NCBI RefSeq assembly: GCF_030463565.1
Contig: NC_134643.1
Location: 46,166,221 to 46,230,220, forward strand
Direction of reading: 5' to 3'
Origin: Pelecanus crispus
Lineage: Eukaryota; Chordata; Aves; Pelecaniformes; Pelecanidae
DNA: 64,000 bases
Part shown: in pieces, positions 28,701 to 43,700 of the stretch
Numbering within the stretch: position 1 is the first letter of the stretch
Layout of the letters: each line of letters opens with the position of its first letter
The notes under the pieces: generated by a model
What the model saw: only the letters and a program-made list of their open reading frames with translations
Database searches by the model: none
What the model was told of the DNA's origin: nothing
Position numbers and translations under genes: made by a program

Positions 28701-31700
28701 TTATGTCCATTAATGTTGAAAAATTGCAGATGAAATTGTGTGAGTGAATGAGTGTGGATTGCTGGTTTTTTTCTTAGACTACAGCAAAATTTACTATTTT
28801 CTTAATTACCAGCCTGTTGGCACAGGATTAAGCCTTCCTATTGGGGTGCGTAAGCAAGATACTGAGAAGATACTCTTCACTGTGTTATCTTTTAGTTTAG
28901 TGAAATAGTACAGCAGTGCAGGTTGACATGCTTTGGCTTACTGGTGTGATGCTGTCTCCTCTTTCACTGTTACCTAATCCCAATTGATGCACATCCCTAG
29001 AGGGAGAATATGTGTTCTCTGATCTCTGTAAAAACAGCAAGATGTCTCTGAGTGTGCTTTGCATGAAATGGTGTTCAGTTATGGTGGTACTTGGACAAAA
29101 TATATACAGGAAAAGACTCCAGGAATAAAATTTTAAAAGAAAGAAAAAAACCCTGCTGTGCGTCAGGTAGGTGATTTTAGTGCCATTTACCAGAGTCCTG
29201 TCAGATGAGTTCATAGAATCATGGAATCATAGAATGCTTTGGGTTGGAAGGGTCCTTTAGAGATCATCCAGCCCAACCCCCCTGCAGTGAGCAGGGACAG
29301 CTTTAACTCCATCAGGTTGCTCAGAGTCCATCCAACCTCACCTGGAATGTTTCTAGGGATGGGGCCTCCACTGCCTCTCCGGGCAACCTGTTCCGGTGCT
29401 TCACCACCCTCATTGTAAAAAAATTCTTCCTTCTATCCAGTCTAAATCTATCCTCCTTTAGTTTAAAACCATTACTCCTTGTCCTGTCACAACAGGCCTT
29501 GCTAAAAAGATTGTCCCCATCCTTCCTATAGGCCCCCTTTAACTACTGGAAGGCCGCAATAAGGTCTCCCCGCAGCCTTCTCTTCTCCAGGCTGAACAAC
29601 CCCAACTCTCTCAGCCTGGCCTCGTAGGAGAGGTGCTCCAGCCCTCGGATCATTTTGGTGGCCCTCCTCTGGACCCGCTCCAACAGGTCCATGTCCGTCT
29701 TGTGCTGAGGGCCCCAGAGCTGGACGCAGTGCTCCAGGTGAGGTCTCACCAGAGCAGAGCAGAGGGGCAGAATCACCTCCCTCGACCTGCTGGCCACGCT
29801 GCTTTTGATGCAGCCCAGGATACGGTTGGCTTTCTGGGCTGCAAGCGCACATTGCCGGCTCATGTCCAGCTTTTCACCCACCAGTACCCCCAAGTCCTTC
29901 TGCGCAGGGCTGCTCTCAATCCCTTCATCCCCCAGCCTGTATTGATATCGGGGGTTGCCCCGTCCCAGGTGCAGGACCTTGCACTTGGCCTTGTTGAACC
30001 TCATGAGGTTCACACAGGCCCACTTCTCCAGCTTGCCCAGGTCCCTTTGGGTGACATCTCGTCCTTCCGGCGTCTCAACTGCACCACTCAGCTTGGTGTC
30101 ATCTGCAAACTTGCTGAGTTCCATAAACTTTAATATTCTTTTTGAAAGTACATCCCTCTTAGCACCTTTGCTTAGATAAAGGAGCCTCTGTTTAGATAAC
30201 ACTGTGAACATCAATTACATTTCTCTTATCTTACCTTCTGCCATTGCACTGTTGCCAGAACCTTTCCTTACTTCTGTAAAGCTCGACAGGCTGCTGCTCC
30301 CTGCAGCCTGTGCCAGCTCTGTCAGGCTTTTAGGCAAATGGAGTTTTCCTTAGACAGATACTGTCACAAATGCAGGTCTGTGAATCCTGCTGATTATGTC
30401 AATTCACTATGAATGAGTGACTTTACACAGTTTGGTTTAGTAAAAGTTAGAATTTACTTGTAGCGAATTGCAGAATTTGATTATATTTTCAATAGCACTC
30501 AATCATCAATGATTAATAAAGTGATTAGACAAAATTGATCAAAACTGACTTAGTTACAGATTCGAAGATGGCAAGGTTCACTCTATTACTACATAGAAGC
30601 ACATAAAAGAATTAAATCACAACGAGTTAAAATGATTCATAAAAGCATTGCGTATATATGGAATAAAGGCAAGGTGGGGGGCCCTCCCGTTGAGTCACGA
30701 GGTTTAGACTAGACCCCCTTGCTTTCTAAACTTCTTCTCAGAGAGGAGCCTAGGTGCGGCTAGGTCTAGTCCTAGTCTCAGACTTGGTCAACGGTTTATA
30801 CGGATAAGGGTAATAATGTATGTATATGCATATACGTATATCTAGTACATAGGAAAAATATATAAAGGAAATTGGATTGTATGAGAGAGAAAGAGAAATT
30901 GTATGTAGGGGATACAGAAACCCTCCCGTTGAGTCACAAGGTTCAGAGTGGACCCCCTTGCTTTCTAAACTCCTTCTCAGAAAGGAGCCTGGGTGTGGCT
31001 GGGCCCACTCTTAGTCTCAGACTTGGTCAACGGTTTAGGAGAGTAATGCTATAAGAATAGTACAGCAATATAAAACTCCTTTTAAAATTAAATCATACAT
31101 CTACAAAACTACTTAAATTGATTCATGCATGCACAATTACAACTATAAATGCCTATATGAAAATAGTATACCTGTTAAAAATTCCCCTCGAGTTTAGTGA
31201 AACACTCACGTCTAATGCCTTGGCATTTCTCAACGGGCGAGAGTAGAATCTCGAGGAGTGAAGAATATCAGCAGCCCAGGCTCCGTTGTCGATCTCCGGC
31301 AATGGAGTTCTGGTGGCAGCAGACTTTCGGAATCTGCTAGTTTTCGCTGACTCCGAGAGACATTTCGATCAGAGGGAGATGCTGGTGCGGCCCGCGGCGG
31401 TCCAGGAGAGCTCAAAGGGCCTCACTTAGGACTGCCGTTTATAGGATTGTGAGATGATTGACTTTCATCACCAGTAAATTTCCATCCGAGCCACAATTCG
31501 GGTCGGCTTGTTGTTGGAATTCCAGCAATGATGATACCACCCTGTTTCGAGGCTGTCAGGGGTAGCTGTTCTTGCTCCCCTCGTTAGCCATAATATGAAT
31601 CTTGGTAAGGACAGGGCTGCTCTCTGCTCCAGCCATGTAGGAGTTTCTAGTACAATTAAGGGGCGCTTAACTGACCAACTCGCTACACAAAAGCTGCAGC

Positions 31701-34700
31701 CTGGAATTCCTGAGGCTGTAAAGCAGCTGAAGTAAAGGGGAAAAACAGAACAGAAATACAGGGTCGGGGGGAGATGTACCACCACAGATACCTACTTTGT
31801 GATTGACGTGTTAGCTGTAACCCCCTCTGTTTTCAGCCATAGAACATACTTCAGTTCTGAACACTTCCTAACTGCCAGCAAATGCAAGTCCGAAAAGAAA
31901 TGCATTCATCCACTTCTGTGGTGGTAAAATTTAGGAGAGTTGTGGTAACTCAGGTTCTTCATTGCTTGCTTAGATGAATGGAAGGAAATAAAAAAATTAG
32001 CATTAACTTTCAGTAAATTTAAATTTTTTCACATGCCAAAACATTGGGACAGGTGTACCAATTTTGATGAGTTGCTAAAGAGAGAAGTTAGCTGAGGATT
32101 GAGGCAGTGGCCGTGTGAGCTGGAGATGAGACACATAAGAGCTGCAGGCACTGGAGCATGCTGCAGGAAGGCAGCGCTGAAAACGCGGGCTGGCTGGCTG
32201 CATAGTGCTTGCCTGGGAATCGGAGTTGCCGAGGTGTGGAGGGTTTTTGCTCAGCTGTGCTACTGATCTAATGTAACTAGACCGCTGTGCAGATTAAGAT
32301 AGTATCACATGAAGTTATTGTACTGTGTGACACAGACGTGTGTTTTCAGGATGAAGTCTATACCCTGCCTAATTTTCAGCATCTTAGGCTAAGCCACCAG
32401 GACACACGGGCATGTGTTTAAGTGCACACACGATCCCCCCTGAATCAGCAGACTCATATTTAGATGTTGTTTTCCTGTGACACATGTAAGATTGTGCATT
32501 CATTCCATTGTGGAGTGTGAATAATTAAAATTGCTCCAGCCTTTAGTAGGCTGTGGTTTGCAGTATCAGTAACCCAGGACAGAGTGGAGGGCTATCTTTC
32601 AAAGCTCTCACCTCTGTAATGCCTGATGCCATAATAAAATGTAGGCTTATAATCAGTGGAGGGAGAGAAAGGTATTTTGTAAGAAAATTGATCCTAGCTG
32701 TCTCAGGCATTCAGGTAGGATGGAATAAATCGCCTTCCAGATGTGCTCATGTCTCTCTACTGACTGCAGGGGTGACACAGCTAGCTTAGGGTAGGTGCTT
32801 AGTGTTATCTACCAAAAGCGAAGTAAAATGAAGTCCATCCTTAGCAACTCTGCCAAACAAGCTGAATTATATCTACTAACAGGTAATGTTGGTAGACATG
32901 TGCATGCATTTCTGAGTCATTACTATCTTTAAGTGCCTGACAGGAGTGGATATTGCCATGTTAGAAGATCCTGTTTGGGGTTATTATCAAACTCAAAGCC
33001 AGAATTTGTCTTCTCTAATGTGGCCCCACGTTTAGGCATTTGTCTTAAGGGATTACAAATGTGTTCATATATTGATTTTGTTGTTGTTTGTTTTATTTTA
33101 TCTTGCCCAGCTTGACTTCTGCTGCAGTCAAATAAATTGATAGGGAAAAAGGGGGTATTTTTGTTTTGGTTTGGGTTGGGTTTTTTTTGCATTGGATCAC
33201 TCAAGAAAGAGTAGTGGCACAGAGACACTATTATTTTATCATGTCCATATTTATTTAATATCCATTCTGAAATAGGGGGGAGAGTAGGGGACAAAGGAAT
33301 TGCATTGTATCATTAACATAGTTGTTATGAAACTGATTCTGAGGTAGGTTAACTATCACCCCTCTTTCTCTTCCAGCCTTTTTCTGACTTAATCTTTTGA
33401 GACAATAGGATCTCTTAAAATTCATTCTGCAGCTTAACAAAAAAAAAAAAAAAAACCCAAGAAAACAAGGCAAAGGTATTGATGAGCTTTAGGAGTCCGA
33501 TTGTGGATTTTTTTTTTAACACTTCCAACATTTGAATCTTTGGACTGTTAACAGAAGTTGGTTTTAGGATATTATGGTTCGCAGTGTCTTAACATTTTGC
33601 TCCACGTTTCATTCTGGTAAGACAATTTGCTGCAGTGTTCAGTTGGTTTTTTTGGTCATAAAAATCTGTGGCCATTAGGTTAAGGCATCGCATTTTCTAT
33701 CTTCTGTTTCATTCAGCTAAGCAGTTATTTAGCTGTAAAACTTTTTTCATTTTTTGAATAGGGCTAGTTTTCATAAAGTCCTCTTGCAAAGAAGCCTTTC
33801 CTCTCTTCATTTCTTCAGCAGGTTTCTACATATACAGACCCCTTAAAAATAGTAGGGATGATCCTTGTTACTGGCAGTGCTTGTTTGTCACCCCAGGGAC
33901 ATGTCCCCGTGCAGCTAGAAGAAAATAGGGGGGTCAGGATAGTTTTGACTATTACTCTGTGATGCACTCCGCAGCAAAAATGGTGTACCATTTTAGGAAA
34001 AACCACAGGTGTTTGCTTTGTCTGCAAGCATGTGTGAGTTGAGAAATATTCTTCAGTATTTCTCAGAGAGGAGAATGGCCACACACTGCTTACAATAGCA
34101 GCTGTGCAAAAGTGGTATGCTGCTGCTCTTGGTTTTCCAGTCTAACTCCCAGTAAAGACTGTTGGGGCTGCTTGAGGCCTGCAGTGCTCGTAAGTATAGT
34201 ATTTAAAATATCTATTCTTACAACAGATTTTAAAACTTTAATATTATCCTGCAGGAGTCAAATACTTTAGAAAGCTAATTCTTACACCTAATTACTCCAC
34301 CTTTCTGCCCCAAGTATGTTCTTTTCTTTATTCATCCGCCAACCGATACCTGGTTTTTTTTCATATAACCATCATCTGTGCTCTTTGGAAAGACTTTTGC
34401 TGACAAGAACACTCCTATAGGCTAATTTACCTGGACAATGCAATAATCTTTTTGACTTCACAAGTCTTTCAGGATAAAGTAACCAAATGCAATGTCACAA
34501 CATCTATGATGAAAAGACAAGGGAAAATGAAGACGACTGCAGCTCATGAGGGTGAGCTTGTATGAATTGTTTCTAAATTTACATTTTTTGGAGCTAGAAT
34601 TTTCGGACATGAAAGATAATTAACGGGGGATTTATTGTGAAGTGAAAATGATAGCAGTAATGACCTCCATTTCCATTAGCAAGACCAGTCTGATTTAGTG

Positions 34701-37700
34701 ACACACTTTGCTTGCATTGTTCTGACCTGCCTGTAATTATTACACACTTGAAAATGTGCGTGTGTATATATGTAATCATAATTAGTCTTGAGAATTTTCA
34801 AAGTTGTCTGTTCTTATAAGGAAGATTAGCAAAGAGAAATCCCATTTAAATTCCAGTGCAGTGGGAAACTCAGTTTTGCTCTTGTACATTATAAAGATTG
34901 CAAACCCATTATGTTTATTTTATGAAGCAATTGTCAGCCCTGTCTCATTAGTTAGCATTATTCTTTATGTTCATCCACAACAGCAAGAGGACTACATTTG
35001 CCTTATACTCATTCTATCTAGAGAGTAATGCCTGCCAGTAAATTTCCTGCTAGATCCTAGTTACACTTCCTCTAGTGTTTGTATAGTTAATTTTGTGCCA
35101 TAGTAATGGAGGTTTACAGTATAAGTATTTACAAATTTGTTTTACTGATCTCCACTGCACAAAATCACATAAATATTTCGGTTCCATATTCAGAAAGGGG
35201 TGAGACAATGTAGTTATATCATACAGCGATTCTGAAATTCTTCGGTTGCATTGGTTAAATTGCATTTAAGAATAGTGACTGCGTGAGAAGCTCTGCAGAC
35301 CATTAATGTTGTGGGTTTTTTTTCATGAATTTGGGATTAGTGGAGGAAGAGGAAGAAAAATTATAATGTTCTGTCAATAGTTAAAATGATTCAAATGATG
35401 ATGCACCACTTTATACAGAGTAAAATAATGTAAAACTTTATGTGCAGTGCTATAAGAGTGTAAAGCATTGAAAAATAATATTTATTCATGAGTTTTTATA
35501 AAGAAAGGGTCATGATAAATTTACAGCTTTTTATAATTTTAAATTTTAAGTTAGCTGAATAGAAGTGTGACAGAACTTTTGAAGCAAATACCATGAAGTT
35601 AATATCCTCTAGTGGAAGAGATGTTTGTTCAGAAGTAAGCAACCTATTCACAATTTCACTATTCATGGCACTGTGTTCAATCTTCATACAGTATTTAGAG
35701 AGCAAATAGATGTTCAGCAAAAAGCTTACTCATTTAATATTTCTTACAATGCATTAAAAAACCCCACCAGTACCTATGTGGAAGCGTGAAGCAACCTGAA
35801 GCCAGGAATGTAATCATTAAGATGCACAATAGAAATGCTAACCAAAAGAGATTAAAGGGAAGAAAAGAGAAAGAAAAAGATGTAATCTTTTGCAGCACAC
35901 TGTAGTACCTCGGTATCCCATTAAACTAAATAAAGAAAAATCTTGTAAGACTAGACTTGATGGATCAACATATGGACATTCTAACTTGGGATACACACAT
36001 GAGAAAGGTCACAGCTCTTGTTTGTGCTCTTCTTCTTCCCAGGAAGAAAAGGAGCCTGGGAGGCAATGGCAGTGTTTTTAGATAGTGAAAGCAAGGGAAG
36101 ACTCCATCTGAAGCCAAGAGAGGGGTATGGCCTTAGCTCAGAACAAAGACAGTTAGATAGAAGCTACCTGAGATGCCAAAATAGCCACTGAAGAGCCTAT
36201 AATTACATAGTGTCTCAGTAGTGAATGTTGTCAGTTCTTTTTTTGTGTGTGTGACACTATTGCCATTCTGTGCTTTTAAAAGAATATATTCTTTTATCAT
36301 TAAACTTGATCCAATGGTAAAAAACAATACTCAGTATTCTGAAATGTCCTTCTATGAATGTAATAATCCCCCAAATTCAAGTACTTAGACACTCCAAGAA
36401 ATGTCTCTCTCACATGTGATTTTTCTAGAGCGTCTGAAGGGGATTAAGCTGTATCTCCATTCCTTGAGCTGTTTTTATTTTTTGTCATTTTAATGATGTG
36501 CTTTGCCATTTTGGAAGTGTTGTTTAATGTTTTCCTATTAATTTTTAAAATATGAAATAAGCAAATTAAAAAATTACGGAAGGTAGCAGAAAATGAAAGG
36601 CAACCCAACAGAGGACACGTTACAGACCCGTCTGAGTGGCTGCCCTCAAGGAAGATTGCTGGAGGGAGAAAAGTGTTGCTTGTAGAACCGTGTAAAGAAA
36701 GTGTGTCATCCTCCATAGACGACTTGCAATGCATTCTTGTAAGTAAAGGTCATACACCTAGGAACAGAGAAAATTTGCTAGATTTATAAGATGAAGGACT
36801 GTACCCTAGAAAGCAGTGACTTTCAAAGGAGCTTTTTATGTTACAGTGGAATAAACCTCTGAATACACAAGATCTTTGAATGAAATGTAGCTGCTAGTGT
36901 AACTAAGCAAGCAATATGATCCCTTGTTATTCAGTAGGGAAACTGAAAAGGAGCTATTATTATTATCTGTGTATTGATGTTAGTAAAACCATTAATGCAT
37001 TATGTTCAGTTCTTATGCCTGTATTTCAAAATGCTATTGAGAATCTGGCTGGGTTTTGGAGAAGATATGAATGAGAGAGACTTGAGTGCTGGAAAGCTTG
37101 GCTTAAAGAAACTTACAGTTTAACTTGTGGTATGTAGTTTATCCAAGATCAGTTAAGTGAGGACTTTATCAAAGTCAGGAAATACCCACAGGTCAAAGAC
37201 ATCTCTGCTATTTAATCTAGCATAAGGAGATTGGAAGCTGAAGCTAGATATATCCAGATGAGAAGTAAACCACATTATTTTAACAGTGAAAGTATTAAAC
37301 AATTGGAACAAATTCTTGGGAATATGGTGGCTTTCTTTGACACCTCTAGGTCAAACCTGGATATCCAATCTCAAAGATACACTGTCATTTAACCAAAAGT
37401 TACAGGCTTGAGACAGGATGTAGTAGGTGACATCCTTTATGGGTGGTTAGATTAGATGATCATGATGAATCTGTGCGAAAGATTTCTCTCTCTGCCAGCC
37501 TCCCACATGTTTTTTTTATCGGCTTTGTCTTTTCCCTTTACAAGTGAAACAATGAGTAGGACTTTCAATGTGGGAGTAGTTTGGCCAAAGATGGGTTTTC
37601 TAACAGATTTCTGGCTGAGTACATGTGAGTAGCATTTGAACTTGCTTTACTATTAAGCTTTTCCAAGCACTTTCACTAGGTTTTGATGCCTTCTCTCTTC

Positions 37701-40700
37701 TCCACTAAACTATAGGATTTTTTTCTGCAAAATCCACACTGGAACCAACTACTTTTGTGAGCTCTTTCAGCTAATTAAAGGAATATTTCATGCAGACTGG
37801 TGAATGTTCGAAATGCTCTCTCTTCTCTTGCCCCTTCTCCACCCTTTTTCCAGTCTTGCTGTTCCTTGTATCTGAAAAAGCTTCTGGATTCCAGATGGCT
37901 TTTGAACTTGCAATCAAAAATTTTAAGAGTGATGTTTATGCACAGCACTACATAAATGCTGAGTAATAATATAGCTGCCAGTCAAGATGATTTAGCTCCA
38001 TTCACAAGCCCAAACTCATTTAACAATGGCTTATACTTGCTTTGACTGGCTGTAATGAACAGCCTGTGAGTACCATTGTCTACCATAAAATAAAAAGATG
38101 TCTTTTCTGAAACTCAGCAAGGTAGCATCTCTAATAGTTTTTGACTTTCATTTGTACTTTCAGAAATCTGCTTTTCTCTGTAAATTATCTTTTGAGTGCT
38201 GTGTCTATAATTGCTTTGTTCCATCAACAAGGAATCTTACATCATTTTGATGAGTGGCATCCTGAAAGGATGTGACACATGGAGTCAGATTTTCTTGGGC
38301 TAAGCTAAAGGTGGGCTGTTCTGTGTAAGGTCAGTCACCGTTGTATGAAAAATAAATGAACTGTAAAACAATGCTTAAAAAACCAGATAATGTTTATCAT
38401 TTAAAATTCTCTAGCAGAAAACAGTTACTGTGAGAGCAGTTCAGAGTTTTTCTGTGATGCTGTGAAGCTCACCTAATCTGTCTTAGTTTCTCCACTTTAT
38501 AACGAAATTACCTTATCTTTGTAAAATGCAACTAGAGAGAATCTTTGTAAAATGAACCCATATAATTTACATAATTAATTTACACAGTTTACCTAGTTTT
38601 CCTGATGCTGTTCTAAATGTATTCAACCTTGAAGTGAGAAATGGGCCTGGATCTGTATTCCTGTAGTTCTGCAATTATCACCTTAATTTCACTGGAGTAA
38701 ACGGGGAATAGTATCATTTGTACTCCTGCTGTAAAATTCTGTGAAAAATTGGCATGAGTGAGATCAACATTCAGATCTATACATCTTTTTTGAAGTTTGA
38801 AATCCAAAGGTAAACTTTTCTCAAGTTCAGGTGCTTTGATTCAGCTCAGTATAGGTTTTTGGCTTGAACCTGGACTCGGGTTTGAAACTGTGCCTATTCT
38901 TTGCTAGTTAAATGGGATGAGTTGACTGTAGTTAGCGTGATCCAATATAGCTGGTAACACATTCATATTTTAGAAAAAGCTGGCAAGCTTGTCTTGAATT
39001 TGTATTTGTAGGAGCTTGTGACTGTCCTCTCCAGAAGGAAGAAGCAATGATGAGATAGAAGACGCTGCCAGAGTTATGACCATATGAAAAATCCAAGCAA
39101 GAATAGTGTAAGGGAGGGCTTATCCTTAAACTGATAGCAGATGCAAAGGCTCAACACTGGCTGTTTTGTGGCTTGGTATGCAGGATGAGAGAGAGAGAGA
39201 AGTTAACAGAGAAATACACGAAATACCTCCCAAAGAGAAACCAAACAAAGCAACTTCTTTGTATATTGTGGAAATGATGATGAAGGAACCTACCCGCTTC
39301 TGTCTTGGACTTCTGTGCTCCTGTCGCTTGTGGAAGGAAAGCAGGGTCGTGTCTGGGGCAATCATGCTTACTTATGCATAGCTGGCATTTTTTGCTCAAT
39401 ATATCCTCTTAATAAAAGTAACCCCAAAAGGCCTTGGGTATCAACTCAGTGTTTGGACAAAGAGGTAACAGTTTTTAAATTTAGAACTTTTCTAGGTGTG
39501 TGTTATGTTTCCTAGGGAGAACAGACCCAAAGCCAAAATCTAAAAATGTTCCTTTTTTATGGAGGGGTTGAGGACAGGAAGAGATGTTGGCTTTCAGAAT
39601 GCTGTTATTTTCTGACTATCTGATTTTCTCTCTTCTGGCTCCTTTCACACAGTTAAGATCCAGTTGTGCTCCCTTTGGAATTCATGGCAGCATTCCCACT
39701 GACAGTAGTGGGATGGAGGTATTTTTGGCTCTGGGCATTTTAATCCTGATGTCCTGGCAAAATTCTAATACAAGTAATTATGTTCTGGCAACCTGAATCC
39801 TACCTTTATTAATTGTATTGATTATTTGTGTTTGTACAACACCTAGAAATTCTAGTCAGTCATGATGCTAAGAACTTTACTATCATGGAAGAATTGTATG
39901 TGCCCATTACTCTGGAATTATTTTGCCTGAAAGATGGACACATGGAAGATGGCATTCAGTTTTTGCTTAGTAGATGGAATGGAGTTCTAACTGCAAGTAA
40001 TCTTTTACAGAAAGTGTCGTGTCTTAACCCCAGCCGCCAACTAAGCACCAGGCAGCCGCTCGCTCACTCTTCTCCCCCGGTGGGATGGGGGAGAGAATAG
40101 GAAGGGTAAAAGTAAGAAAACTCATGGGTTGAGATAAGAACAGTGTAATAATTGAAATAATAATAGTAATAGTAGTAGTCGTCATAGTAGTGGTAATAAT
40201 ATTTTAAAAAATGGTGAAAAAAACAACCAGAGGAACAAAACCCAGGAAAAATGAGTGATGCAACCACTCACCACCTGCCAACTGACGGCCAGCCAGTCCC
40301 CAAGCACCGATTGCTGCCTCCCGGCCAACCCCCCCAGTTTCTATACTGAGCATGACATCATATGGTATGGAATAGCCCTTTGGCCAGTTTGGATCAACTA
40401 TTCTGGCTGTGCCCCCTCCCAGTTTCTTGCGCACCTGGCAGAGCATGGGAAGCTGAAGAAATCCTTGACTAGTGTAAGCACTACCTAGCAACAACTAAAA
40501 CATCAGTGTGTTATTCTCCTGCTAAATCCAAAACACAGCACTATGTCAGCTACTAGGAAGAAAATTAACTCTATCCCTGCCGAAACCAGGACAGAAAGCC
40601 ATGGGGCACATTTTCAGATTGTGTCTGTATTGTGCTGTATTTGAGCTATGTAGATACCTGTGGTAGCCAGTAGTTTAGCAGTGTGGTTTCCATAGACTCA

Positions 40701-43700
40701 TGAAATATGCACTGTGGATGTACTTATCGTTGCAATTTGCTGTTTAAAAAAAAAACAACCACAAGAAAAGCAAAGAAACAAAAAAAAAGCCCCGAAAACC
40801 CCAGATGGTGGGAGCAAGGATTATATTTTTGGTGATAAGTTGCATACTTCTGTGTTTAGATTTCTAAACAAGTACAGTTACAGAAAGGAAAATGTTTTTT
40901 CTGATTTCAGCAGTAAAATTGATTCTTCTATTTAATGACAAACTGCAAAGCACTGAATGGAGCTGTGGAGAAATTAAGGACTTTGTCAATATGAATTTTC
41001 CTTTGTCTCCCATCACAAGGATGTTTCAGACTGTTAAATAAATTTAAAGTGTAAAATTTACAATGGCTGAGGCTGTTATGAATTGCTATGCTATTAGCAA
41101 CCAGGCAACAACCATAGTAACTACCATTCCCTAGTGTTTTTTCTTGAATCTAACCAGAAGATTTTTGTTTTAAATTCATACATACACAAACACTGGGATC
41201 AATATATTATTTTTCTAATTTATGTTTTTCAAGGCAAATACTCTATAGGTCATGACTGTGTATCACAAGGATGCTTACTAGGCTTGAAAGGCTTAAAATA
41301 GGCCAGTGAATTCCCTCCAGATGGGCACAAGCCAGCCTGCCCTGCTGAAGCCTGCGTGACTACCTGGGAAGTGTCTTGGCATTTCTGGCCTTACCTTAAC
41401 CATACTTTCAGGGAAAGAGATTTATAGGATGTGTTGAGCCAGAACACTCAGAGAAAGTAGTAATATTTATAGTAGTATATTCTATTACGCTAATTTAGCT
41501 GAATTAAACTGAAAAAAACCTGGGATTGTAAAAAATCATGGATTCGAACCATTACTAGATGATTTGACCTTTTCAATGTAGCTTGTACTATTTATATCAT
41601 ATTTAGGTAAATATATATATATAATTATTCTTTTTGTCAATGTAATGTTAGAAATGTGCATGTCACTGAGCTGGTAGCACCTGTTCTTGTGACCTGAACA
41701 TTACAGGAGACTTGTAATGATGTCAGTGTTGCTATGCTGCAGAGGGGTGTTTCACTGCTACAGATGTTGCCTTTTGGTGTCAAAGGGGCACTATCAGAGT
41801 AGAAAATAAAATACCCCCGGCTAAAAAATTACTGGTTAGGAATGTAGGCATATGGTAGTAAAATCTGTATGAGGCATGTATGGTTTTATCTGTATAAATA
41901 TGCTTGCTTGCGTGTTCTCTCTCTGTTACTAGGGTTAAGCTTTATAGAACTTGTATTGGTATGTCTGAATATGTTATCTCTTAGGCAGTTCAGGTAAGCT
42001 GTGTTTATCCCTATCAGAGCTTTGAAGGAAAAACCAACCACTTCTTTGTTAGCTGAGACTACTGTAGCTTCTCTTCTTCCAGCAGATATGTATGTGAAAT
42101 ATCCCATATTTTGTCATGTCCATATCCTTGACTGAAGAATGGGTGTGTTGTTTGCATTGAAATCTCAACTAATAAAGCAATCCAAAATTTTGCATCTTCA
42201 CTTCTTAAAAAAAAAAAAAAGTCCAGTTATTTTAGAAAGTTCTAATAGCAACTTTTATCAATATACTTTCAAAGAACTCCTCCAGTAATTCCAATAATAT
42301 TATGCACAGTTTAAATAAAAAAAGAACAGCATTTTTATTCAGATTCTTATGACTGAAGTAATTTGAGTTATATCTTTTTACAGAAACTGAAGATCTGTGC
42401 ATCTGATAATTCAGGTCGTATGTCTATACATGTGTGAGTGTGTATGTGTGTTAGAGAAAGAGATACCTGTAATAATGAAGTGGTCTGTATCATAGCATAT
42501 ATGCACACATTTCTGACAGATACTTCATCCTCAGAAATGTTGAAAGCTGAAGGCTGATAACATATTTATAGTACAGTATATAGTGTTTACTAGACCAGAC
42601 ATTATTTTAATGAATGCCAGAGATGCTTATGTTCTAGAAAAGGTATAGTCTGGATACAGTTCAGAGCTATATGCATGTGACCACAGCAAATAAAGGGTCT
42701 TTTTGATCTGTTATCAGCATATTATTAAACAGAACTGGTTTCTGATTGTATAGCCAATGATTATTTATCTGAATATAAAGTCTGAATGGAAAGCATGAGT
42801 TGTACTCATTATATCTGTCTTTCTAACTACTTCACTCTGCTCTTTTTAATTTAAGGTTGCCTTTGCCTCCTGGAGCATTCTCAGGTCTTTGGGAAAATCA
42901 GGAAACATTCCAGAAGTTATATTTCCAAAAATTTCCAGTAAGAATTACAAGATTAATTACATAAACTTTTGGTAATCCTGCAGAACTTAATGATAGTAGA
43001 TCTAAACTGGATAACATACAAAATTATCATATGTTATTTTAATGGGAGATCTTTGATATTTGTTATAGAATGAAAAACATTTCAAGCTAAAACTTTCTTT
43101 ATACATACTTTTGCACACACTGGGGTTTTTTAAGATCTGAAACAGAACAAGTAAACCTCAAGCTTCTGAACATAAAAGTTGGTTTATATCATTTGACCTT
43201 ATAAAAGAAATAAGCCTCGCAACCTTAGACTAGCATAGCTTCAAATGTACTACTACTACTATTGACATGTAATCATTCTAACTTAGTATCAGTCCAAAAT
43301 ATATACTTGCCCACCGTGCATGTAAATACATTGGAGGCTCCTTACTGAATTAGTTATGTTTCCTTGTCAGATAAATTATCCAAGGACTGGCTTCCTCCTA
43401 ACTAGATTCGTCCTATGTGAATGTCTAGAATGGAATGTTTGGTTCAATAAAAGTAAATGAGTGAATTGATCAGGGAAATTATTTTTTGTGTGTACTTGCA
43501 TCATGATGATGATGTATGTTTGGATCCAGCAAACAGGAATATCTTTAGGAGCATTTAACAACTGTCATTGTAATGTAACTATTCTATTCTCCTTGTGTAG
43601 ATTCAGGCAACATCCTTCTCCAAGCTGTAAGGGATCAAAGAAAGCAGAATGGGGGAAAAATCCAGGTTTATGTATTGTCTTCTGTTCTGTCTTAACAAAG

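Larger units (their letters stand above)
28548..42855 (+). other. ACSS3: ACSS3 intron, 14.3 kb
   Basis: Contains an antisense CR1 fragment (29211-30118), a 1.4 kb LTR (30362-31786), a solo LTR (40015-40593) and a possible MIR relic (about 39803-39872). Long parts, such as 31792-39800 and 40600-42855, are featureless A/T-rich intron. Confidence 0.8.

Noticed and set aside
40064..40267. Tyr-rich minus-strand frame (runs of YY)
   Set aside because: Product of the TAA/TAG microsatellite inside the solo LTR at 40015-40593.
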